Positions 1-5,546 of a stretch of 6,043 nucleotides of DNA are shown here, piece after piece (positions within the stretch are counted from its first letter, which is position 1; the number at the start of each line of letters is the position of its first letter). The translations under genes were made by a program, and so were the position numbers. A model generated the notes under the pieces. The model was not told where the DNA came from, made no database searches, and saw nothing but the letters and a program-made list of their open reading frames with translations. Source of the DNA: Acidobacteriaceae bacterium (GTDB lineage Bacteria; Acidobacteriota; Terriglobia; Terriglobales; Acidobacteriaceae). Location of the stretch: the NCBI GenBank assembly GCA_003132825.1, contig PKYX01000442.1, forward strand, positions 4,229 through 10,271, read 5' to 3'.

Positions 1-240
1 CAAACCTTTTGAGGTGGATGCGCGATGGACCGCCGATCGCAGATTGGCCAACGAAGTTCCGTCCACTTTGCCGAGCGGAATTTTCATTGCCGAACCCGGG
101 GGCAAGGTTTCCAAGTCCTCGAAGATTCCCCGCACCAGTTCGTGGTGCTTTCCCCGCCGGCTCCGTCGAATGTCGGCCACCACTACCCGGTCGTATTTCA
201 AAGGGTGGTTCTGATTTTCCAGGCTTTTTTCTTCGCTCAT
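1..240 (-). CDS. Hypothetical small basic protein, N-terminal 80 residues (cut by left edge)
   Basis: Reading leftward from an ATG at 240, the frame is open to base 1 (80 codons, no stop), so the gene continues outside the window. The N-terminus is charged (MSEEKSLENQ). A basic patch follows around residues 24-33 (DIRRSRRGKH), then an acidic helix-like stretch, LPPGSAMKIPLG near 46-57, and a basic segment LRSAVHRASTSKGL at 67-80. The basic patches could suit nucleic-acid binding, but that is inference. I do not recognise a named domain; similar short proteins of about 90-100 residues exist in Acidobacteria as far as I recall. An in-frame upstream ATG at 258 would add MVWTKK. I prefer 240 because it leaves a leader of about 30 nt after the predicted promoter, although only a weak GGA/AAGAAG ribosome site precedes it. 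The composition is protein-like, and the promoter at 278-306 supports a real gene. Confidence 0.72.
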   Translation of the reverse strand, partial: MSEEKSLENQNHPLKYDRVVVADIRRSRRGKHHELVRGIFEDLETLPPGSAMKIPLGKVDGTSLANLRSAVHRASTSKGL

Positions 241-277
241 CTTCTTTGTCCATACCATAAAGGTAGAATTGCAGATA

Positions 278-306
278 CCTATACTATTCGTCTCTAAGAT
301 TGTCAA
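278..306 (-). promoter_or_regulatory. Sigma70-type promoter for the leftward small-protein gene
   Basis: On the minus strand a perfect TTGACA (306-301) is followed by exactly 17 bases and then TATAGG (283-278), which matches four of six bases of TATAAT. The predicted transcription start near 271 lies about 30 nt ahead of the ATG at 240. The segment is markedly AT-rich compared with its surroundings, as expected for a promoter. The -35 box sits inside a near-palindrome (ATTGTCAAT, 299-307), which might also serve as an operator half, but that is speculative. Confidence 0.6.
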
Positions 307-483
307 TTATTGTTTTATTATTCGCCAGATATTTTATCGTGCGGGCAGGAATGTCCGAGGCTTTTGCGTACTGCGCTGGTTTGTTTTCGGCTGCGATAGC
401 CCTGCTCCCGCAATATTCCTCCCGTTTCTTAGCAGGGGCGGTATGCTGCCAGCGAGACGGGGAAGACGCGAAGGGATTCGACA

Positions 484-726
484 ATGAATCTTCCGGGGCA
501 GCAACTTTATCAGGCGGCTCTGCTCGAGCTTCGCCCGGAACCATTAGGGCAGCGGATCGCGGCGGCGGAAAAGGCGATGGAGCAACGACTGGAAGAGCTA
601 CGACCGTCCGCCCCTGGTTCTAACGCCGAGCAGCCAACCATCGCCGACGCCCTCCGAAGGCTTCGCGTCCTCGCCGACAGCGAGGGCACATTGCCAACCG
701 GGAATCCGAATAAGGTGGCGTCATGA
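484..726 (+). CDS. Small helical hypothetical protein, first gene of the kinase operon
   Basis: An 80-residue protein of unknown function. Residues 7-41 form a charged amphipathic helix (LYQAALLELRPEPLGQRIAA and onward to EQRLEEL), and a second helix follows at about 51-67 (TIADALRRLRVLADSE). There is no signal peptide, membrane segment or cysteine. The ATG at 484 is preceded by AAGGGA (471-476) at 7 nt, a good ribosome site. The gene ends at 726, 72 nt before the preferred start of the next gene, or overlaps it as ATGA if that gene starts at 723. From memory, short proteins with an L-Y-x-A-x-L-E ... R-I-x-x-A pattern are common in Acidobacteria near two-component genes; this is not verified. 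Its position suggests a small partner or regulator of the kinase, which is inference. It is too short and too simple to assign a biochemical role. Confidence 0.68.
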   Translation: MNLPGQQLYQAALLELRPEPLGQRIAAAEKAMEQRLEELRPSAPGSNAEQPTIADALRRLRVLADSEGTLPTGNPNKVAS

Positions 727-797
727 ACCGCGCCCCTGGTTCGGCGTCCAGGAATTGTCGCAACTTGCTCACGTCTTCGCGGGTTAGAAGGCAAAGG

Positions 798-983
798 ATG
801 GCCGAGAAGCTGGATCAACAATGGAGCGAGCTTCGCCGGATCGCGACCATTGAGAGAGACCCGCAGAGGCTGGCGCAGCTCGCGAGCGAACTAGACAAAC
901 GCGAACCGCAGGCGGCAGGCGCGCCGAACTCGACCTTGGAATCACAGAATCGTGCCTGCGATCCAGAGCACGACAAACCATGA
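798..983 (+). CDS. Small helical hypothetical protein with W-x2-L / E-x-D motif, second gene of the kinase operon
   Basis: A 61-residue protein beginning MAEKLDQQW. Residues 5-35 look like two short helices with the pattern W-x2-L-x3-A-x2-E-x-D-x4-A-x-L; the tail from residue 36 is polar and probably disordered. An ATG at 723 in the same frame overlaps the stop of the preceding gene as ATGA, has AAGGTGG ahead of it, and would add 25 arginine- and asparagine-rich residues that look less protein-like. I chose 798 because the similar protein at 2812-2979 also has an internal MAE with its tryptophan at the same distance (MAEGTEKHW), and because GAAGG lies 6 nt upstream of 798. Both starts remain possible. 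The stop overlaps the kinase start (ATGA, 980-983), indicating translational coupling. Function is unknown; a role alongside the kinase is inferred only from the coupling. Confidence 0.66.
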   Translation: MAEKLDQQWSELRRIATIERDPQRLAQLASELDKREPQAAGAPNSTLESQNRACDPEHDKP

Positions 984-2338
984 TCAGAAAAACCATGACC
1001 TCGCCCACCAAAGCGCAACTGGCATTTGGATCGGCTGTGCTCCTGCTCTCTCTGAGCGGCCTGGCGGTCTATTTCACCATCTTCCGTCTTTTGGAGAGTG
1101 AAAAGTGGCTGGTTCACACCTATGACGTCAGGATCGCACTGGCCGAGGTGGATGCCGCCGTGGTGAGAGCCGGGCGTGCGTGCAATGGCTACCTCACCAC
1201 CGGAAACGATGATTTCGAGCGCGACTTTGAGCTTGCGGTTCCTCAGGTTTCCGAAGACATTCGACATTTGCGCGAACTGACCAGCGACAATCCGCGGCAG
1301 CAGTATCTTTGCTCACGTTTCGAAGTGGTGGCATCCAACCGACTCGCCCTGTTCCGCGAATCCATCGATCTTCGCAAGACACGGCCCCAGGATGACACCG
1401 GTCAGAGCGATATCAAGCGCCGGGGCATACCACTGTCCGCCGACTTGACTTCCACGATGCAGCTGATGCGAGATGAGGAACAACAGCGATTGAATATCCG
1501 GACCCAGGTTTCGCGCCGGCGGTTCCTCCTGGTGGTGGTTCTGCTGACGGCAGCATTCATCCTCGCCTTGCTATTGTTTTCCGTGCACTATCGGCTGCTC
1601 TCCGGCGAACTTGAGGCGCGGGAGCAAGCCGAGCATGCGGCGCGGGTCAGCGAAGAATCTTTGCGCCGTCTCACCGGCCGCTTGCTGCAGCTGCAAGATG
1701 AGGAACGCCGCAAGTTCTCGCGAGAGCTTCACGACTCGCTCGGACAGTACCTGGCGGGAGTGAAAATGAATCTGGACATGTTCTCCCGCGCCCAGTCTGA
1801 CGACCGACTCTTATCAGAAGCAATCTCTCTTTTGGACCAGTCGATCGCGGAGACGCGGACGATTTCGCATCTACTGCACCCGCCGCTTTTGGACGAAGCC
1901 GGGTTTTCGAGCGCCGCGACCTGGTACCTGGACGGATTTGCGCAACGCAGCGGAATTCAAATCCGGTTGGACTTTCCCCCGGAGATCGGCCGCTTGCCGA
2001 GGCCGGTCGAGCTCGGGCTCTTCCGTGTTTTGCAGGAAAGCCTGACCAACATTCACCGCCACGCCGGTAGTTCGAAAGCGGAGATCAGCATGAAGCTTTC
2101 TGCCGATCAGGTCATACTTCGGGTGAGAGACCACGGAAAAGGCATTCCCCGCGAGCTACTGGAGAGTTTTCGTCGAAACGGCGCGAATGTTGGTATCGGC
2201 TTGGCAGGAATGCGGGAACGCATGCGCGAGTTAGGCGGTCAACTCGAAGTTGAATCGAGCGCCTCGGGGACCTTGATTTCTGTGACGATACCTTTCGAGA
2301 GATCCGCTCAGCCTGCTAGTGTTTCTGCTGCGGGTTGA
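980..2338 (+). CDS. Membrane sensor histidine kinase, CHASE3 + HisKA_3 + HATPase_c (NarX/DegS class)
   Basis: A 452-residue sensor kinase that should autophosphorylate on histidine and pass the phosphate to a NarL/FixJ-type regulator. A first membrane helix spans about 14-35. An extracytoplasmic CHASE3-like helical sensor covers about 36-180, including the typical RACNGYLTTGND stretch at 66-77. A second membrane helix lies at about 182-203 and is followed by a coiled coil to about 240. The HisKA_3 H-box is ERRKFSRELHDSLGQ with the phospho-acceptor His251. The ATPase domain shows the N-box ESLTNIHRHA (Asn357), the G1 box RDHGKGIP (Asp384) and the G2 box VGIGLAGMRER. All catalytic motifs look intact and the length is normal for the class. 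The start at 980 overlaps the previous stop as ATGA and lacks a clear ribosome site, so coupling is likely; an in-frame ATG at 995 is an alternative. No partner response regulator follows it here, so it is an orphan within this window. The signal it senses is unknown. Confidence 0.95.
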   Translation: MIRKTMTSPTKAQLAFGSAVLLLSLSGLAVYFTIFRLLESEKWLVHTYDVRIALAEVDAAVVRAGRACNGYLTTGNDDFERDFELAVPQVSEDIRHLRELTSDNPRQQYLCSRFEVVASNRLALFRESIDLRKTRPQDDTGQSDIKRRGIPLSADLTSTMQLMRDEEQQRLNIRTQVSRRRFLLVVVLLTAAFILALLLFSVHYRLLSGELEAREQAEHAARVSEESLRRLTGRLLQLQDEERRKFSRELHDSLGQYLAGVKMNLDMFSRAQSDDRLLSEAISLLDQSIAETRTISHLLHPPLLDEAGFSSAATWYLDGFAQRSGIQIRLDFPPEIGRLPRPVELGLFRVLQESLTNIHRHAGSSKAEISMKLSADQVILRVRDHGKGIPRELLESFRRNGANVGIGLAGMRERMRELGGQLEVESSASGTLISVTIPFERSAQPASVSAAG

Positions 2339-2811
2339 CGCTTAAGCCGGGAAATATGTTTCCGCACGCAACAGATGTCGCTTTTTCCGCACGCCCCTCG
2401 GATTTCCAGCTTTCGCGCTTCCTCACGGTAAGAAATAGTCCAGCGGGAATGGGGGCCGTGACTCGCCTGTCAGCCGTTCCGCTTCGGTAGAGTCTAAAGA
2501 CAGGGAACGACAAAAACCTGTCCCGCGCGCCCACTCCCGACTGGATCTCCGACCACGATAAGGAAGCAGGGAATGAGCCGCCATCGGGCCTTTGTCCTAG
2601 AAAGTCTTGGTGGAGTTCGTAGAACCGCAGCGTCCCAGGGGTATTTTCGAACGGGAGATCAGTGGAGGAGTGCCCCTTTTATTCCGCCACATGAGCAAGA
2701 TTTACACGCGGCGGTCCGCCTGCCGTCCCTTGGCGGTCAATGACTTAACGTTCTGGCATCGTAGTTGCTTTCAGCCATGCAGCCTCACTCCGGGGCCAGG
2801 AGCTTAGAGCA
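2339..2811. other. Non-coding stretch after the kinase gene
   Basis: About 470 bases with no convincing gene. Immediately after the kinase stop there is only a weak hairpin (GGAAA-TATG-TTTCC, 2350-2363) with no T-tract. An 11-base direct repeat, TTTCCGCACGC, occurs at 2359-2369 and 2384-2394. A 6-bp inverted repeat GACAGG/CCTGTC pairs 2499-2504 with 2517-2522 across a 12-nt loop. Open frames here (a 44-codon frame from ATG 2356; a 66-codon frame from TTG 2607) lack good ribosome sites and protein-like composition. The promoter for the small gene at 2812 should lie in this stretch, but I could not find a clear -35/-10 pair. Confidence 0.5.
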
Positions 2812-2979
2812 ATGGAAAGAGGAATGGCTGAAGGCACTGAAAAACATTGGCGCGCACTGTGCGCGGCTGCGGCTCAAGAACCTGACTCCGAGAAAGTAGC
2901 CTCGCTCGTCGATCAGATCCTCGAAGCTTTGGACGAGCACAGGGAAATCATTCACACCGACCGGCCTAGCCAGTCGTGA
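2812..2979 (+). CDS. Small helical hypothetical protein, W-x2-L family, related to the 798-983 product
   Basis: A 55-residue protein with a predicted helical core (residues 11-46) and the same pattern as the second protein of the kinase operon: MAE, then W nine residues in, then L, A, E-x-D, A-x-L at matching spacing. An ungapped alignment from the two MAE starts gives 10 identities in about 32 positions. A good AGGAG (2798-2802) lies 9 nt before the ATG at 2812; the in-frame ATG at 2824 (giving MAEGTEKHW) is the alternative start suggested by the alignment. There is no signal peptide or membrane segment. It stands alone between a non-coding stretch and a convergent membrane-peptide gene, with a small hairpin just after its stop. 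Function is unknown. The shared pattern and good ribosome site are the reasons to consider it real. Confidence 0.6.
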   Translation: MERGMAEGTEKHWRALCAAAAQEPDSEKVASLVDQILEALDEHREIIHTDRPSQS

Positions 2980-2980
2980 A

Positions 2981-3003
2981 ATTCGCAGCCTGCCGCTGCG
3001 GAT
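2981..3003 (+). terminator. Hairpin just after the small gene, possible terminator
   Basis: Bases 2981-2989 pair with 2995-3003 (nine pairs including one G-U in the plus-strand RNA) around the 5-nt loop CTGCC, starting two bases after the stop codon at 2977-2979. No T-run follows, so it may only stabilise the RNA end. On the opposite strand the wobble becomes an A-C mismatch, so the plus orientation is favoured. Confidence 0.35.
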
Positions 3004-3115
3004 GATCCCTACGCTCGCCCGCAGATCTCATCACCATAGTCTTTGCCGCCCGCCCACCCATATTCTTGGTTTTCTTCACGGTGTTTCCTGGCCCTTGGGT
3101 TGACGGGCGCTTGCG

Positions 3116-3268
3116 TTAAATCCGACCTAGCAGTACCAGAACAAGCACGACGACAACCACCAAACCCAGGCCGCTGCTCGGGTAGTAACCCCAACCTGTG
3201 CTATACGGCCATGTGGGCAAGGCACCGACCAGGAGTAACACCAGGAGGACGATCAGAATAGTTGACAT
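3116..3268 (-). CDS. DUF3309-type small membrane protein
   Basis: A 50-residue peptide with two hydrophobic segments: about 3-17 (TILIVLLVLLLVGAL) and 31-48 (LGLVVVVVLVLVLLGR). They flank a short aromatic, glycine-rich loop, PTWPYSTGWGYYPSSG, at 19-34. This loop and the ending LLGRI match my memory of the DUF3309 family, whose length is about 50 residues. The ATG at 3268 is chosen over an upstream in-frame ATG at 3319 because the 17 extra residues are not family-like and GGAG lies 8 nt ahead of 3268. It probably inserts in the inner membrane as a hairpin. The family has no established biochemical function; members are often near stress and envelope genes, which fits the SYLF and DUF1328 genes nearby. 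The stop at 3116 faces the small gene ending at 2979. Confidence 0.88.
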   Translation of the reverse strand: MSTILIVLLVLLLVGALPTWPYSTGWGYYPSSGLGLVVVVVLVLVLLGRI

Positions 3269-3612
3269 GCGATTTGCTCCGTTGATGCAGAAGTCACCTG
3301 GCGCGCGAAGCCGGTGCATGGTCGGGTCTCCCGGTCACAGCATGCTCGCGCCCGCGGCCGGACTGGCTCCGAGACTCGTATCTCTTCGTCAACACGGCAG
3401 ACTATTCGACTCATCCTGATCCTCCCATCGGGTTAACGCCCTACCGACCCGTGTTTGACGCTGTACCTCCCAGCCCATCCCCGGGCCGAGAACTGCAATC
3501 ATCCCGCCTGACCAAACCACGGGACGGGATCGACTGGCTGAGCTCGGATCGACTCTGGACCTCCGTGCTGCATGGGTTTCAGGAGATGATCTTCGGGAGA
3601 CCCTGCAAACAG
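3269..3612. other. Intergenic region between the DUF3309 gene and the SYLF terminator
   Basis: About 340 bases with no gene I can support. It should contain the promoter of the leftward DUF3309 gene, but no good -35/-10 pair is visible. A minus-strand frame of 53 codons (3414-3253) has a strong GGAGG six bases before its ATG and ends inside the start of the DUF3309 gene. Its product is rich in Cys and Arg and not protein-like, so it is at most a leader peptide. A 9-base direct repeat GGATCGACT occurs at 3527-3535 and 3546-3554. Confidence 0.45.
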
Positions 3613-3645
3613 AAAAACGGTCAGGCCCGCCTTGGGTCTGACCGT
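3613..3645 (-). terminator. Rho-independent terminator of the SYLF gene
   Basis: On the minus strand a 12-pair stem (3645-3634 with 3628-3617, one mispaired position that is G-U only in plus-strand RNA) encloses a 5-nt loop and is followed directly by a TTTTT run (complement of 3613-3617). It lies about 34 nt beyond the SYLF stop codon at 3679-3681. This is the clearest terminator in the window. On the plus strand no T-run follows, so it acts in one direction. Confidence 0.88.
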
Positions 3646-3678
3646 CAGTAGCCAGCGCGTCTTAACTCTGCAAGGCGC

Positions 3679-4425
3679 TTACTGGGATGGTGGAACCGAC
3701 TGGCTCTGCTCTCGCGATTGATGGGAGTATCTCCTCACCGCGCTGAGGAAAGGTTCGCTGCCCGCTGGCGCCGGAGCCCGGCCCCCGAGAATCGCTTCGA
3801 AGGGAATCATTTTGCCGTAGAGAATAGCGGTCTCGTCCCTATCCTGAGTGATCGCGGCACCGCTGAGATCGATACCAGCGAAAATCCCGCGAGCCCGAGA
3901 ATAAGTCAACACTTCGGCTCTCATCTTCCAGTCCGTACCGGCCGCCGCATCACGACCGACCGGCCCAGCCGCAGCCGAAGCGTCCGCTCCCAGCTTGAAC
4001 TTGCTCGAAAGCAAGTGCTGCATCCCTTGGTCATTGGTTACCACTAGTACCAGATCGACCGCCTGTCCGCCGAGTTGCAGGCCCCAACTGCCGCCCGTGA
4101 TCGTAATCGGAGCGGGAGCGCTCCAGCCCCTGTCGGTTCTGCAGGTCGCCACTCCCTTGCCATGTTCACCGCCGAAGCCGATGGCAAGCTTGATTACCGA
4201 GGGTATAACAGCGATGCATTTGGCATGCTCCATAACCCCATCAGGAATCGCTTTGTCAGGAGTTGCCATGATTTCATTGAGAACCTCCGCCGACTTCTCA
4301 ATTCGCTTGCCAATGTCAGTGTGGTCCGGATCAGTATCCGCGGCCCAGCTCACGCTAGCCAGAATCAAAACCACAGTGCTGAGCGCCAGGAGGTATTGCT
4401 TCCACGCCAAGTTTTCTAGTTTCAT
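3679..4425 (-). CDS. Exported YSC84/SYLF-domain protein, probably lipid-binding
   Basis: A 248-residue secreted protein. Residues 1-28 form a signal peptide (hydrophobic core YLLALSTVVLILASV, likely cut after SWA). The mature part has an N-terminal helical segment at about 36-65, then the SYLF/YSC84 domain at about 66-218. Family-like landmarks are GFGGEHGKGV (83-92), GGSWGLQLGGQAVDLVLVV (111-129), KLGADASAAAGPVGRDA (144-160) and the segment YSRARGIFAGIDLSGAAI (175-192). The C-terminal 30 residues are polar and probably loose. Eukaryotic SYLF proteins (Ysc84, SH3YL1) bind phosphoinositides and actin. Bacterial exported forms are poorly characterised and are thought to be periplasmic or outer-membrane associated, so lipid binding is inferred. 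GGAGG (4438-4434) sits 8 nt before the ATG, confirming the start. The gene is monocistronic: a strong terminator follows it and an inverted repeat lies just upstream of the ribosome site. Confidence 0.95.
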   Translation of the reverse strand: MKLENLAWKQYLLALSTVVLILASVSWAADTDPDHTDIGKRIEKSAEVLNEIMATPDKAIPDGVMEHAKCIAVIPSVIKLAIGFGGEHGKGVATCRTDRGWSAPAPITITGGSWGLQLGGQAVDLVLVVTNDQGMQHLLSSKFKLGADASAAAGPVGRDAAAGTDWKMRAEVLTYSRARGIFAGIDLSGAAITQDRDETAILYGKMIPFEAILGGRAPAPAGSEPFLSAVRRYSHQSREQSQSVPPSQ

Positions 4426-4445
4426 CTCTCCAACCTCCCTCTTCT

Positions 4446-4462
4446 GTGCTCAATCTGAGCAC
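4446..4462. promoter_or_regulatory. Perfect 17-bp inverted repeat upstream of the SYLF gene (candidate operator)
   Basis: GTGCTCA-ATC-TGAGCAC is a perfect 7+3+7 palindrome lying 7 nt upstream of the SYLF ribosome site. A TTGACG on the minus strand (4485-4480) could be a -35 box; with 17-nt spacing its -10 would fall within the palindrome (4462-4457, GTGCTC), although that is a poor -10. A repressor bound here would block transcription or elongation of the SYLF gene. The regulator is unknown. In RNA the palindrome could form only a short tight stem with a 3-nt loop, so a DNA-binding dimer is the likelier reader. Confidence 0.5.
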
Positions 4463-4850
4463 CAGGACGTTTTGCTTCTCGTCAACTCTAGCGGCCTTCG
4501 TCAGGCTCGTTCTATCCGGTTCACGCTGTAGATTCGCTTGAGACATGCCTGAGCGATGACCGCGACCATGACGGTGAGCTGCCCGCCCGGAGGTGGAGGA
4601 TTAGGGCGGGTGCAGGCGGGCGACGTTCGACATTCTTTTTGCTTTTTTCTCTTCCTTATGGTCTTCCTTCTCGCCTGTTTTCGGATTTCGCGTCTCGGAT
4701 ACACGAAATTTGTTTTCCGCCCACAGGGTTGGCCGGATCGTCATTGCCGGCGCAGCCCTTTATCCTGCCGACCTGGAAATTGGGGCGGAAGCGGATTTGA
4801 GGCGAGAAATGGGACGGAGACGGATTACTTCATCCTCAAAGGAAGACACC
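4463..4850. other. Divergent intergenic region between the SYLF and DUF1328 genes
   Basis: About 390 bases separating two divergent genes, with no convincing gene inside. It holds two competing GC-rich pairings: CCCGCCC at 4582-4588 with GGGCGGG at 4604-4610, or GCCCGCC at 4581-4587 with GGCGGGC at 4615-4621. Downstream is a pyrimidine tract (4633-4657, 24 of 25 bases C or T). Open frames crossing it (plus 4556-5023; minus 4704-4501) are shadows or lack ribosome sites. Promoters for both flanking genes are expected here, but I cannot place the rightward one. Confidence 0.5.
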
Positions 4851-5018
4851 ATGTTGAACTTGGCATTACTGTTTTTGTTGGGCGCGATTGTGGCTGCGGC
4901 TTTCGGCCTCACCAGCGCGGCTCTCGCGGCAGCAGGAATCGCAAAACTCCTATTGTTCCTTCTCTTGTTGCTATTTGTCATCACATTCGCCACGGACCTG
5001 ACACGTTCTGGAGCCTAG
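4851..5018 (+). CDS. DUF1328-family small membrane protein (YtjA-like)
   Basis: A 55-residue, almost wholly hydrophobic peptide with two membrane segments: about 2-20 (LNLALLFLLGAIVAAAFGL) and 33-48 (KLLLFLLLLLFVITFA). They are joined by an alanine/glycine turn TSAALAAAGIAK, and the tail is short and polar (TDLTRSGA). Length and the G-x4-AA-x2-GIAK-x-L-x-F pattern match the DUF1328 family, which includes E. coli YtjA. The ATG at 4851 has AGGA (4840-4843) 7 nt upstream. A longer in-frame start at 4710 would add 47 residues foreign to the family and is rejected. The family has no defined function; it is an inner-membrane peptide often found among stress-response genes. It is transcribed away from the SYLF gene and is followed 115 nt later by a hairpin terminator. 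Confidence 0.9.
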   Translation: MLNLALLFLLGAIVAAAFGLTSAALAAAGIAKLLLFLLLLLFVITFATDLTRSGA

Positions 5019-5133
5019 AATAGGGTCCTCGGCTGCGGCCCCGATGGCGAGGCGGCGAGGAAGCAGACGCCCGGATGGTCGAACAAAGAGCGCACATTCC
5101 AGCCCCAAAAAGTTGATTGCAGCAAGCGCTGAT

Positions 5134-5164
5134 AACCCCGGGCGAACCCGCCGGGGTTTCATTT
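5134..5164 (+). terminator. Intrinsic terminator downstream of the DUF1328 gene
   Basis: A perfect 8-bp stem, AACCCCGG (5134-5141) with CCGGGGTT (5151-5158), encloses a 9-nt loop and runs into a T-rich but interrupted tail (TTTCATTT, 5157-5164). The tail is moderate, so efficiency may be partial. No T-run is present in the leftward direction, so the terminator is assigned to the plus strand. Confidence 0.6.
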
Positions 5165-5546
5165 CCGATCGCTCCCCCGCCCAGCCCCAAACCTCCGAAG
5201 CACTTACGTGGCTACGTACAGCACCCACCAGGGCGTCTATACAGTAAAGACCCTAGAGCGAGGGCCGTAGCCGCTGTGATAAGAAAAGAGCATTAGTAGG
5301 GCGTCCCGCACGGCCTGGACGCTTCGCACGCTATCAAGTTTGGCTGTTGCGATCGGTGGCTAGGTTTGATTCCGTGGTGGCGTTGACATTCTCTTGCTGG
5401 CTTTTTCTCCGCATGCTGAAGGTGCTTCGAGCCCGATGGACCTGTGTCGCCAAAACCGGGCCGTCATGGATCGGGCAGAGGTGTGAAAAGAAACCCACCA
5501 CAAATCGGCTGTACCCATTTCCAGCTGCGTTTTCTGGGAGACCATT
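5165..5546. other. Upstream region of the multi-HAMP kinase gene
   Basis: About 380 bases with no gene I can support. It contains TACGT-GGCT-ACGTA (5204-5217), a 6-bp hairpin GCGTCC/GGACGC (5301-5306 with 5317-5322), and a perfect TTGACA (5383-5388) with no acceptable -10 at 16-18 nt. A weak TATACA (5238-5243) lies 17 nt after a poor CGTACA. A frame of 67 codons (TTG 5347 to stop 5548-5550) overlaps the kinase start, but it has no ribosome site and an unconvincing product. A long leader before the kinase gene is possible. Confidence 0.4.

Noticed and set aside
2607..2807. 66-codon plus-strand frame ending just before the small gene at 2812
   Set aside because: It needs a TTG start, has no ribosome site, and its product is not protein-like in composition.
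3253..3414. 53-codon minus-strand frame with a good GGAGG, overlapping the DUF3309 start
   Set aside because: The product is rich in Cys and Arg and resembles no family; it is at best a leader peptide, so it is not listed as a gene.
3527..3554. GGATCGACT direct repeat
   Set aside because: Nine bases in two copies is likely chance, with no supporting context.
3995..4531. 178-codon plus-strand frame opposite the SYLF gene
   Set aside because: It is an antisense shadow of the well-supported SYLF coding sequence.
4501..4704. Minus-strand Lys/Arg-rich 67-codon frame
   Set aside because: The basic start is just the complement of the pyrimidine tract, and no ribosome site precedes it.
4556..5023. 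155-codon plus-strand frame across the divergent region
   Set aside because: It has no ribosome site and overlaps the DUF1328 gene in another frame, where the DUF1328 reading is clearly the real one.
5044..5247. 67-codon plus-strand frame after the DUF1328 gene
   Set aside because: It runs through the hairpin terminator, has no ribosome site, and its product is simple Arg/Ser/Pro-rich sequence.
5383..5388. Perfect TTGACA upstream of the multi-HAMP kinase
   Set aside because: No acceptable -10 lies 16-18 nt downstream, and no sigma54 GG-N10-GC pattern fits.
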